Notes under the pieces: model-generated | Told to the model about the DNA's origin: nothing | What the model saw: the letters and a program-made list of their open reading frames with translations, nothing else | Databases searched by the model: none | Source of the DNA: Pseudomonas simiae | GTDB lineage: Bacteria; Pseudomonadota; Gammaproteobacteria; Pseudomonadales; Pseudomonadaceae | NCBI RefSeq assembly: GCF_900111895.1 | Contig: NZ_FOKB01000002.1 | Location: 372,001 to 436,000 of the forward strand | Length of the DNA: 64,000 bases | Direction of reading: 5' to 3' | Shown: in pieces, positions 49,970 through 57,378 of the stretch | Layout of the letters: each line of letters begins with the position of its first letter | How positions within the stretch are numbered: the stretch's first letter is position 1 | Position numbers and translations under genes: made by a program

Positions 49970-50731
49970 ATGAGCCGTAAAGTCGCCTTGATTACCGGTG
50001 CCGCCAGCGGCATCGGCCAAGCCCTCGCCGTGGCCTATGCCCGTAACGGCGTGGCGGTGGTCGGCGGGTATTACCCGGCCGATCCCCATGACCCGCAGAC
50101 CACCGTCAGCCTGGTAGAAGAGGCCGGTGGCGAGTGCCTGATGCTGCCGTTGGACGTGGGTGACACCGCTTCAGTCGATGCCCTGGCCGCGCAAGCCATC
50201 CAGCATTTCGGTCGACTGGATTACGCCGTGGCCAACGCCGGCCTGCTGCGTCGCGCACCGTTGCTGGAGATGACCGACGCGCTGTGGGACGAAATGCTCA
50301 ACGTCGACCTGACGGGGGTGATGCGCACCTTCCGCGCGGCGACCCGGCACATGCAGGAAGGCGGTGCGCTGGTGGCGATTTCGTCGATTGCCGGCGGTGT
50401 GTATGGCTGGCAGGAACACAGCCATTACGCGGCGGCCAAGGCCGGCGTGCCGGGGTTGTGCCGGTCGCTGGCGGTGGAGTTGGCGGCCAAGGGCATCCGT
50501 TGCAATGCGGTGATCCCAGGGTTGATCGAGACGCCGCAATCGCTGGATGCGAAGAACTCGTTGGGGCCGGAAGGCTTGGCGAAAGCGGCGCGCGCGATTC
50601 CGTTGGGCCGGGTAGGGCGGGCGGATGAAGTGGCGTCTCTGGTGCAGTTTTTGACCAGTGACGCATCGAGCTATCTGACCGGGCAAAGCATCGTCATCGA
50701 CGGTGGCCTGACCGTGCGCTGGCCCGATTGA
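49970..50731 (+). CDS. Short-chain dehydrogenase/reductase (SDR 1)
   Basis: This 253-residue classical SDR has the NAD(P) site [12 protein letters not shown] (about 9-20), NAG in VANAGLLRR, serine in [10 protein letters not shown] and YAAAK (about 155-159). The start ATG 49970 follows AAGGAG. The acidic residue after the second strand is not clear, so the cofactor is uncertain. It lies between the MFS gene and a second SDR, so it probably oxidises or reduces an alcohol/ketone intermediate of this pathway. The last 250 bases are G/T-rich in the third codon position. Confidence 0.85.
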   Translation: MSRKVALITGAASGIGQALAVAYARNGVAVVGGYYPADPHDPQTTVSLVEEAGGECLMLPLDVGDTASVDALAAQAIQHFGRLDYAVANAGLLRRAPLLEMTDALWDEMLNVDLTGVMRTFRAATRHMQEGGALVAISSIAGGVYGWQEHSHYAAAKAGVPGLCRSLAVELAAKGIRCNAVIPGLIETPQSLDAKNSLGPEGLAKAARAIPLGRVGRADEVASLVQFLTSDASSYLTGQSIVIDGGLTVRWPD

Positions 50732-50773
50732 CTGTACCCACATCAGAACTGTGTTTGTCTCGGGAGAATTTAC

Positions 50774-51523
50774 ATGCCCCAACTCATCCACCGCCGCGCC
50801 GTCATCACCGGCGCCGGCAGCGGCATCGGTGCCGCCATCGCCCATGCCTACGCCACTGAAGGCGCGCGCCTGGTACTGGCCGACCGCAACGCCGCCAGCC
50901 TCGCGGAAACGGCGATCACCTGCCGCAACCTCGGTGCCGAGGTGTTCGAGTGCCTGGCTGACGTCGGCACCGTCGAAGGCGCCCAGGCCAGTGTCGATTG
51001 CTGCATCGAACACTTCGGCGGAATCGATATCCTGGTCAACAACGCGGGCATGCTCACCCAGGCACGCTGCGTCGACCTGTCCATTGAGATGTGGAACGAC
51101 ATGCTGCGTGTCGACCTCACCAGTGTGTTCGTCGCCAGCCAGCGCGCCTTGCCGCACATGCTCGCGCAACGTTGGGGGCGGATCATCAACGTCGCGTCGC
51201 AACTAGGTATCAAGGGCGGCGCCGAGCTGACCCATTACGCCGCAGCCAAGGCCGGGGTGATCGGTTTCACCAAGTCCCTGGCCCTGGAAGTGGCCAAGGA
51301 CAATGTGCTGGTCAACGCCATCGCGCCAGGCCCGATCGAGACGCCGCTGGTAGGCGGTATCAGCGACGACTGGAAGCGCGCCAAGGCCAAGGAACTGCCC
51401 CTGGGTCGCTTCGGTCTGGCTGATGAAGTTGCGCCAACGGCGGTGCTGCTCGCCAGCGAGCCCGGTGGCAACCTGTTCGTCGGCCAGACCCTGGGCCCGA
51501 ACTCCGGCGATGTCATGCCATGA
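50774..51523 (+). CDS. Short-chain dehydrogenase/reductase (SDR 2)
   Basis: This 249-residue SDR has TGAGSGIGAAIAHAYA (about 11-26), ADRN with an aspartate after the second strand (suggesting NAD preference), NNAG in LVNNAGMLTQ, serine in NVASQLG, and HYAAAK (about 155-160). A FabG-like end LNPG-type segment reads NAIAPGPIETPLVGG. The start has GGGAGAA upstream. It lies 42 bases after SDR 1 and 13 bases before the small Cys-containing gene. Its substrate is unknown. Confidence 0.86.
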   Translation: MPQLIHRRAVITGAGSGIGAAIAHAYATEGARLVLADRNAASLAETAITCRNLGAEVFECLADVGTVEGAQASVDCCIEHFGGIDILVNNAGMLTQARCVDLSIEMWNDMLRVDLTSVFVASQRALPHMLAQRWGRIINVASQLGIKGGAELTHYAAAKAGVIGFTKSLALEVAKDNVLVNAIAPGPIETPLVGGISDDWKRAKAKELPLGRFGLADEVAPTAVLLASEPGGNLFVGQTLGPNSGDVMP

Positions 51524-51536
51524 GTGGGGTGTAGCC

Positions 51537-51830
51537 ATGTGCGGACTCTGCGGACTGCTTGGCGAAGACCTGCACTGGAGCGATCCCCTGGGCGATGAAC
51601 TGCCCCGGCGCCGCGAACGCCTGCGCCGGATTGCTGCGATAAACCAGGTGCTGGCAGTGTTCCGGCTCAAGGTCGAAGATTTCCAGGGCGCGTCGTATTT
51701 GCTGTTGGGCGCCACCGGCAAACAGGCGCTGGCCAGCGGCCTGGATCAACTCTGGCAGGCGGCCGAGAGCATGCTCGGCCGCCCGCTGGACCCCCTCGAC
51801 CCCCACTTGCTGGATCACCTGGACTTGTAG
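51537..51830 (+). CDS. 97-residue protein with N-terminal CGLCG motif
   Basis: This small protein starts MCGLCGLLGEDLHW. The rest is helical (RRRERLRRIAAINQVLAVFR) and has a second helical block with LDQLWQAAESMLGRP. The CxxC-like pair at C2/C5 could bind metal or an iron-sulfur centre, or only mimic the MCGI start of amidotransferases. I do not recognise a named family. It lies 13 bases after SDR 2 and 87 bases before a CobW GTPase. Its TAG overlaps the left arm of a REP-like palindrome. Confidence 0.7.
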   Translation: MCGLCGLLGEDLHWSDPLGDELPRRRERLRRIAAINQVLAVFRLKVEDFQGASYLLLGATGKQALASGLDQLWQAAESMLGRPLDPLDPHLLDHLDL

Positions 51831-51892
51831 GCGCCCGGCTTGCCGGCGATGGCATTCTGAAGGACGCCATCGCCGGCAAGCCGGGCTCCTAC
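51827..51892. repeat. REP-like palindrome overlapping a stop codon
   Basis: GTAGG-GCCCGGCTTGCCGGCGA and its near reverse complement, TCGCCGGCAAGCCGGGCTCC, face each other. The left arm includes the TAG of the small protein gene. The insertion lies inside an otherwise compact operon. Confidence 0.8.
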
Positions 51893-51917
51893 AGGGGCAT
51901 CATTGAGGTAGTAAACA

Positions 51918-52892
51918 ATGAGCATGGCTCTGAATGTGATCACCGGCTTCCTTGGCAGCGGCAAGACCACCTTGCTCAAGCGCCTGCTGCAAGGCGAAAG
52001 CCTGGGCGACACCGCGCTGCTGATCAACGAATTCGGCGATGTCGGCATTGACCACCTATTGGTGGAAGAGGTGGCACCGGACACCGTATTGTTGCCCAGC
52101 GGATGCGTGTGCTGTTCGATCCGTGGCGAGTTGAAAGACGCACTGCTCGGCCTGCTGCAGCGTCGCGAACGGGGTGAAATTCCGGCCTTCAAGCGGGTGA
52201 TCCTGGAGACCACCGGCCTGGCCGACCCGGCACCGATTCTTGCCACCTTGAACAACGACGTGCAACTGCGCGGGCGTTTCCATGTTGGCCTGGTGATTAC
52301 CCTCGTCGATGCCAGCCACGCCTCTGTGCAAGAACGCCTGCACCCGGAATGGCTGGCGCAAGTGGCGGCGGCGGATCGCCTGCTGCTGAGCAAGACCGAT
52401 CTGGCCGGCGATTGCACGGCGTTGCGCGCCCATTTGCAGGCGCTGAATGCCGGCACGCCGATTCTCGATACCCACGAGATCCACAGCGGCGATCAACTGC
52501 TGCTCGGCGAAGGCCTGCGCAGCCTCGAACCCGCCGTGGAGGTCAGTCGCTGGCAACTGCATCGCACCGCCACCGCCACCCACGGCGCCGCACAAGTGTG
52601 CAGCCTGACCTTCGACCAGCCCCTGGACTGGGTGGGGTTCGGGGTGTGGTTGTCGATGCTGTTAAGATGCCACGGCGAACGGATCCTCCGTGTCAAAGGG
52701 CTGCTCAACGTGAACGCCAGTAACGCCCCCATCGTCATTCATGGTGTGCAGCATTGCCTGCATGCGCCGGTGCACCTGCCTGCGTGGCCGGGCAGTGATC
52801 GGCAATCGCGCCTAGTGTTTATCCTGCGCGGCCTCGACCCCGAACTGTTGCGACGTTCCTTCAACGTGTTTTCACGACGGTTTGCGGCATGA
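51918..52892 (+). CDS. CobW/G3E-family metal-chaperone GTPase
   Basis: This 324-residue G3E GTPase has Walker A GFLGSGKTTLLKRLL (about 8-22), the metal-binding CxCC motif in SGCVCCSIRGEL (about 62-73), LETTGLADPAP, and an SKTDLAGD G4 variant. A C-terminal CobW_C domain follows from about 225. Such proteins insert Zn, Co or Fe into a target enzyme using GTP. In this operon the most likely client is the metal-dependent imidase-like deacetylase. It overlaps the next gene by 4 bases (ATGA). Confidence 0.88.
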   Translation: MSMALNVITGFLGSGKTTLLKRLLQGESLGDTALLINEFGDVGIDHLLVEEVAPDTVLLPSGCVCCSIRGELKDALLGLLQRRERGEIPAFKRVILETTGLADPAPILATLNNDVQLRGRFHVGLVITLVDASHASVQERLHPEWLAQVAAADRLLLSKTDLAGDCTALRAHLQALNAGTPILDTHEIHSGDQLLLGEGLRSLEPAVEVSRWQLHRTATATHGAAQVCSLTFDQPLDWVGFGVWLSMLLRCHGERILRVKGLLNVNASNAPIVIHGVQHCLHAPVHLPAWPGSDRQSRLVFILRGLDPELLRRSFNVFSRRFAA

Positions 52893-54064
52893 TCACGTTA
52901 AGAGTCCTCGGTACTTCGGTCACCCTGCTTGAATGCTTGCGCGTGCGCGCTGAGCAGGAGCTGGGCATTCGCCTGATCTATCAGGTGCACGACGTCGAAC
53001 AGGCCCAGCGTATCGCGGTGATGCAACCCGACAGCTACGACCTGTACGACCAGTGGTTCCACAACGTTGACTTCGTGTGGCCGGCCCGGGCGATCCAGCC
53101 CATCGACACCCGACGCATCGCGCTGTGGCACGAAATCAACGATCTGCCCAAGCGCGGTCGCCTGTCACCCGATGACCGCCTCGGCAGCGGCAGTGTGCCC
53201 AGTGAACGGTTGTTCGTGCAGCACGATGGCAGCCTCGGCAGCACGGTCACCGACCGCATCAGCATGTTGCCCCTGACCCACAACGCCGACAGTTTCGCCT
53301 ACCGCCCCGAACGGTTGCCCGAAGGCTTTTGCCACGGTAACGAAAGCTGGGGCTGGCTTTTGGACCCCGCTTGGCGTGCGCGCACGGCCTTGCAGAGTGA
53401 CGCCGCCATCGGTGCGTTGGATGCGGCGTTGGCGGTGCAGGGCGCGGGGCTGGCGAGCTTCAGGGACATCGGCAACATGAGCATTGAAGAGATCGACGTG
53501 CTTGCTGACATCCTGGTGCGCAAGCAGAAGGAGGGGCACTTTGCGGCGTTCTGGTCCGATGATGAAGAGGCCGCGCAATTGATGCTCAGCCCGAGTATCG
53601 ATATCCAGAGCCTGTGGTCGCCGACCTTGATGCGGCTGCATCGCGCGGGGGTGAAATACCGCTTGGCGGTGCCGCGTGAAGGGTATCGCGCGTGGTTTGG
53701 TGGGTTGTCGTTGTCGCGGCATGCCAAGGGCGCGGTGTTGGATGCGGCGTATGCGTATTTGAATTGGTGGTTGTCGGGGTGGCCTGGGGCGGTGATGGCG
53801 CGCCAGGGTTACTACATTGGGAACCCGGCGCGTACGCGGGATCACTTGAGCAGTGCGGAGTGGGATTATTGGTACGCGGGGGAGCCGGCGCGGGAGGAGT
53901 TGCTGGGGAGTGATGGGTTGCCGTTGATTGATGTCGGGGAAGTGCGGGATGGGGGGTCTTATGAGCAGCGTATGGGGCATATTGCGGTGTGGAATTCGGT
54001 GATGGATGAGCATAATTATTTGGTGCGGCGGTGGGGGGATTTTATGCGGGCTCGCTGTTTTTGA
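52889..54064 (+). CDS. PotD-like solute-binding protein homologue without signal peptide
   Basis: This 391-residue protein has the type II periplasmic binding fold of spermidine/putrescine-type binding proteins, with ISMLPLTHNADSFAYRPERL (about 123-142) and AAYAYLNWWLSGWPGAVMAR (about 287-306). It starts MITLRVLGTSVTLLECLRVR, without a basic-hydrophobic signal peptide, and overlaps the GTPase gene by 4 bases, so it probably stays in the cytoplasm. No ABC permease or ATPase lies nearby. Its role may be ligand sensing or cofactor handling. The last 370 bases are G/T-rich and end in a TTGA tandem repeat. Confidence 0.75.
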   Translation: MITLRVLGTSVTLLECLRVRAEQELGIRLIYQVHDVEQAQRIAVMQPDSYDLYDQWFHNVDFVWPARAIQPIDTRRIALWHEINDLPKRGRLSPDDRLGSGSVPSERLFVQHDGSLGSTVTDRISMLPLTHNADSFAYRPERLPEGFCHGNESWGWLLDPAWRARTALQSDAAIGALDAALAVQGAGLASFRDIGNMSIEEIDVLADILVRKQKEGHFAAFWSDDEEAAQLMLSPSIDIQSLWSPTLMRLHRAGVKYRLAVPREGYRAWFGGLSLSRHAKGAVLDAAYAYLNWWLSGWPGAVMARQGYYIGNPARTRDHLSSAEWDYWYAGEPAREELLGSDGLPLIDVGEVRDGGSYEQRMGHIAVWNSVMDEHNYLVRRWGDFMRARCF

Positions 54065-54080
54065 TTGATTGATTGATTGA
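54061..54080 (+). repeat. Five tandem TTGA units spanning a stop codon
   Basis: TTGA is repeated five times, and the first unit holds the TGA stop (54062-54064) of the solute-binding-like gene. The palindrome arm starts in the last unit. Confidence 0.9.
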
Positions 54081-54742
54081 GTACATATCCGTTTCTTTGG
54101 TAACGGCGACTATGGGTTCCGCTCTTACAGCGGGTCACTTTTTGAAGAGCGCAAAAAGTAACCAAAAACGCTTCGCCCCAACACTCGGTGCCTCACCTAG
54201 GCTCGGCATGCCCTCACTCCGGCTTGTTTGACGGGGCGCCCCAGATCAAAAGCAAAAGCGCGGCGGCCTTAGAGCCGACCGGTTTGGGGAGGCGTACGCG
54301 GTCAAATGTGGGAGCTGGCTTGCCTGCGATGGCATCACCGGGGTGTGCCTGCGGTACCGAGTCGTTCGCATCGCCGGCAAGCCAGCTCCTACAGGTAACA
54401 GCCTTTGATCCAACCACTCGGGCTGGCTGTCAGGGCGCCGTGCTTTTGTTTTTGCTTTTGCTTTGCTTTTGATCTCAGGCGCCCCGTCAAACACGCTGGC
54501 CGGAATTCGGCAGGGATTTGGGGGGTAAACCGGCAGGGATGCCGGCTTAGCCGCCCCGCGCCATGGATGGCGCGTGGCGGCGGCCCCCCAAATCACTGTC
54601 GGATTACGGGCACACCGAGCGTGAGCGAGGTGCCGAGTGTTGGGGCAAGAGCCTTTTGGTTACTTTGGGGCTTTTCCAAAGTGACCCGCTGTAAGAGCGG
54701 AACCCATAGTCGCCATAACCTAAATAAAGGATATGTACTCAA
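54077..54742. repeat. 666-bp nested long inverted repeat (MITE-like)
   Basis: Left arm 54077-54213 and right arm 54608-54742 are inverted near-copies. Both carry TTGAGTACATATCC at the outer end, and inside it GGCGACTATGGGTTCCGCTC and CTTACAGCGGGTCACTTT. A second inverted pair lies further in (near 54230-54260 and 54440-54492, GACGGGGCGCC and AGCAAAAGC-type), and a REP pair is at the centre. No transposase or credible gene is inside; the frames there lack known similarity. It fills most of the 916-base gap before the EAL gene. Confidence 0.88.
54307..54393. repeat. REP pair nested in the long palindrome
   Basis: TGTGGGAGCTGGCTTGCCTG and its near reverse complement (GCCGGCAAGCCAGCTCCTAC) face each other across about 37 bases, close to the centre of the larger inverted repeat. 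Confidence 0.85.
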
Positions 54743-54980
54743 CCCCGCGTCCCCCCCCCGAGCCGCCGAGCCCTTCAGTCAACCCATTGTCGCCAAAAAA
54801 CCGCCACAAAACTCCCCGTTTTTATTGGGTGCACTTAACCCTACTCCCAGCTAATCTCCTAAAACCTAATATCCACTCAAAATAGATGTTTTTTTGACGC
54901 CAGGTCAGCGGTCGCAGGGAATGCACATGACAAAGGGACGTAGTGGCAGAGAGAGGCGAACGCTGCCAGAGGGCACTGCA

Positions 54981-57317
54981 ATGAGGTGGCGCCATACGTT
55001 CCAAACCCGCATTGCCGGGGTGCTGGCTCTGTTGCTGCTGGTGGTCGTCGCCGCCACATATTTCGCCGTCAAGACCGCCACCACCCGCGCCGTGGAAAAC
55101 CAGGCGCGAGTCCAACTGCAAACCGGCAGCCAGGTATTCGAGCGCCTGCTCGACCTGCGCGGGCGTCGCCTGCAGTACGGCCTGGACTGGCTGACCGCCG
55201 ATCTCCCATTCAAACATGCCGTGGCCGAAGGCAAGACCGGGCCGGTTCTCGCTGCATTGCGTCGCCACGGCACGGGCATCCGTTCCAGCGAAGTGTTTGT
55301 ACTGGGGCTGGATGGCAAGGTCATGGTCAGCACCTTGCCAATCTTCGTGCGCGGTCAGTCTTTTCCCTATGACGACGCCTTGCGCCACGCCCGGCGTACG
55401 GGCCTGCAGATGCTGATCGTGGCCCTGGATGGGCGGCCCTATCTGTTGGTGCAGCGCGAAGTGATCGACGATTTACCCATTGCGCGCGTCGTCATGGGCT
55501 TTCCCATGGATAAGCTGTTCGCCAGTGAGCTGCGCTCCATGAGCAACCTGGAGGTGTCGTTCCTCAGCGTGCAAAATGACACGCCCGGCCCGCTGTTCAG
55601 CACCCAGCCGCAGGCTTACCAGGCCGGTACGCTTAGCCTGTTGCGCGAAGGGCATGTCGACCCCGAACCGAAAATCCATATGTTCTACGGTCAGCGTGTG
55701 CTCAGCCTGGTATTGCCGCTGGCCAATACCGGCAATGGCGATGAAGTGCGTGTGCTGCTGCAAAGCCCGCTGGACCATGCCCTGGAATCCTTTGCACCGC
55801 TGGACCGGCAGTTCCTCGGGATTGCCCTGGCGGTGCTGCTGGTGTCGTTGGCCGCCGCGTTGTTTCTGGCGCGACGGGTGTCGCGCCCGCTCAACGCCCT
55901 GGTGCAGGCGGCCGAGCGTATCGGCGCCGGTGATTACCGCACGCCGGTGCGCGTGCGCAGCCACGATGAATTCGGTCTGTTGGCCCGCGCTTTCAACGCC
56001 ATGCAAAGCGGTATCGCCGTGCGCGAGCGGCAATTGGCGCACAACGCGCTGCACGACCCGCTCACCGGCCTGCCCAATCGGGCCCTGGCCATGGAGCGCC
56101 TGGGCAGCGCGATCAGTGCACGCCGGCCGGTGGTGTTGCTGTACCTGGGGATCGAGAACTACCGAGTGATCAACGAAGGTTTCGGCCCCCAGGGCGTGGA
56201 AGAGATGCTGCGCGAAGCCAGCCGTTGCCTGTCTATCAGCCTGTTGGCCAGTGATACGGCGGCGCGTATCGCCGGCAGCGAATTCCTGCTGTTGTTGGAA
56301 AACACCGAGGTTGACCGCGCTGTGGCCCGTGCCGACCGCCTCTACGCGCTGCTCACCGAGCCCCAGCGCATCGGCAATGACGAACTGCGCCACGAGGTGA
56401 GCATGGGGATTGCCGCCTACCCGGCAGACGGCCAGCAAGTGGAAGAGTTGATCAGCCGCGCCGCCATCGCCCGGCATGACGCGGCCAGCCTGCCGGGGCA
56501 TTTGCAGATCTACCAGCAGGACCGCGACCTGGCCCATCAACGCCAGATCACCTTGATCCGCGACCTGCGGCGTGCCGCCATCGAGGGCGAATTGTTCCTG
56601 TGTTACCAGCCCAAGCTCGACCTCAAGCACGGCCATGTATGCCAGGCCGAAGCCTTGTTGCGCTGGCAGCATCCGACCCTGGGCCAAGTCTCTCCCGTCG
56701 AATTCATCCCCCTGGCCGAACGTACCGGCAGCATGCGCAGCCTGACGCTGTGGGTGATCGAAGAAGCCATCCGCCAGATCGCCGAGTGGGCGCAGCGCGG
56801 CATGCTGATCCAGCTGTCGGTGAATATTTCAGTGGACGATCTGGCTGATGATGACCTGGCGATCCGTGTCACCGCGCTCTTGATGACGTACCAAGTGGAG
56901 GCCGAGCAACTGATTTTCGAGATCACCGAGAGCGCGATCATGCACAACCCGCAACAGGCGCTCAGCGTCCTGGAGCAACTGCGCGGCTGCGGTATCAGCC
57001 TCTCGGTGGATGACTTTGGCACCGGCTATTCGTCCCTGGCGCAATTGCAGCGCCTGCCGGTGCAGGAGTTGAAGATCGACCAGTCCTTCGTGCGCAACCT
57101 CGACAGCACCAGTGGTGACGGGGTGATCGTGCGCTCCACCATCGAGATGAGCCATAACCTTGGGCTCAAGGTGGTGGCCGAAGGCGTGGAATTCGCCCCC
57201 AGCCTGAAACTGCTCAAACAATGGAATTGCGACACCGCCCAGGGTTATCTGATCAGTCGGCCGTTGAATGCGATGGCGTTCGAGATGTGGATGCGCCGGG
57301 AGCGGGTGCCGCTTTAA
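54981..57317 (+). CDS. Membrane EAL phosphodiesterase with degenerate GGDEF domain
   Basis: This 778-residue c-di-GMP protein has helix 1 (about 11-33), a periplasmic CACHE-like sensor region (about 35-270), helix 2 (about 277-300), HAMP (about 301-352), GGDEF (about 350-515) and EAL (about 530-775). The GGDEF signature is replaced by AGSEF (about 430), so cyclase activity is unlikely. The EAL signature is intact (AEALLRW), with DDFGTGYSSL and KIDQSF, so it probably degrades c-di-GMP. The start is uncertain: ATG 54981 (AGAGGG upstream) or 54927/54921. It converges with gcd at a shared terminator. Confidence 0.87.
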   Translation: MRWRHTFQTRIAGVLALLLLVVVAATYFAVKTATTRAVENQARVQLQTGSQVFERLLDLRGRRLQYGLDWLTADLPFKHAVAEGKTGPVLAALRRHGTGIRSSEVFVLGLDGKVMVSTLPIFVRGQSFPYDDALRHARRTGLQMLIVALDGRPYLLVQREVIDDLPIARVVMGFPMDKLFASELRSMSNLEVSFLSVQNDTPGPLFSTQPQAYQAGTLSLLREGHVDPEPKIHMFYGQRVLSLVLPLANTGNGDEVRVLLQSPLDHALESFAPLDRQFLGIALAVLLVSLAAALFLARRVSRPLNALVQAAERIGAGDYRTPVRVRSHDEFGLLARAFNAMQSGIAVRERQLAHNALHDPLTGLPNRALAMERLGSAISARRPVVLLYLGIENYRVINEGFGPQGVEEMLREASRCLSISLLASDTAARIAGSEFLLLLENTEVDRAVARADRLYALLTEPQRIGNDELRHEVSMGIAAYPADGQQVEELISRAAIARHDAASLPGHLQIYQQDRDLAHQRQITLIRDLRRAAIEGELFLCYQPKLDLKHGHVCQAEALLRWQHPTLGQVSPVEFIPLAERTGSMRSLTLWVIEEAIRQIAEWAQRGMLIQLSVNISVDDLADDDLAIRVTALLMTYQVEAEQLIFEITESAIMHNPQQALSVLEQLRGCGISLSVDDFGTGYSSLAQLQRLPVQELKIDQSFVRNLDSTSGDGVIVRSTIEMSHNLGLKVVAEGVEFAPSLKLLKQWNCDTAQGYLISRPLNAMAFEMWMRRERVPL

Positions 57318-57324
57318 CCGGCAT

Positions 57325-57364
57325 AAAAAAGGCGGCTACCTTCACAGGTAGCCGCCTTTGTTTT
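57325..57364. terminator. Bidirectional rho-independent terminator
   Basis: The stem AGGCGGCTACC / GGTAGCCGCCT is flanked by A-run and T-run and serves both the EAL gene and gcd. Confidence 0.92.
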
Positions 57365-57378
57365 ACCGCCGGTGACGC

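Noticed and set aside
51537..51560. The MCGLCG start as a class II glutamine amidotransferase
   Set aside because: Only the first residues resemble MCGI; the rest of the 97-residue protein has none of the amidotransferase fold motifs.
54246..54854. Short open frames inside the nested palindrome
   Set aside because: They read through repeat arms and REP units, with biased composition and no similarity; the region is better explained as a non-coding repeat.
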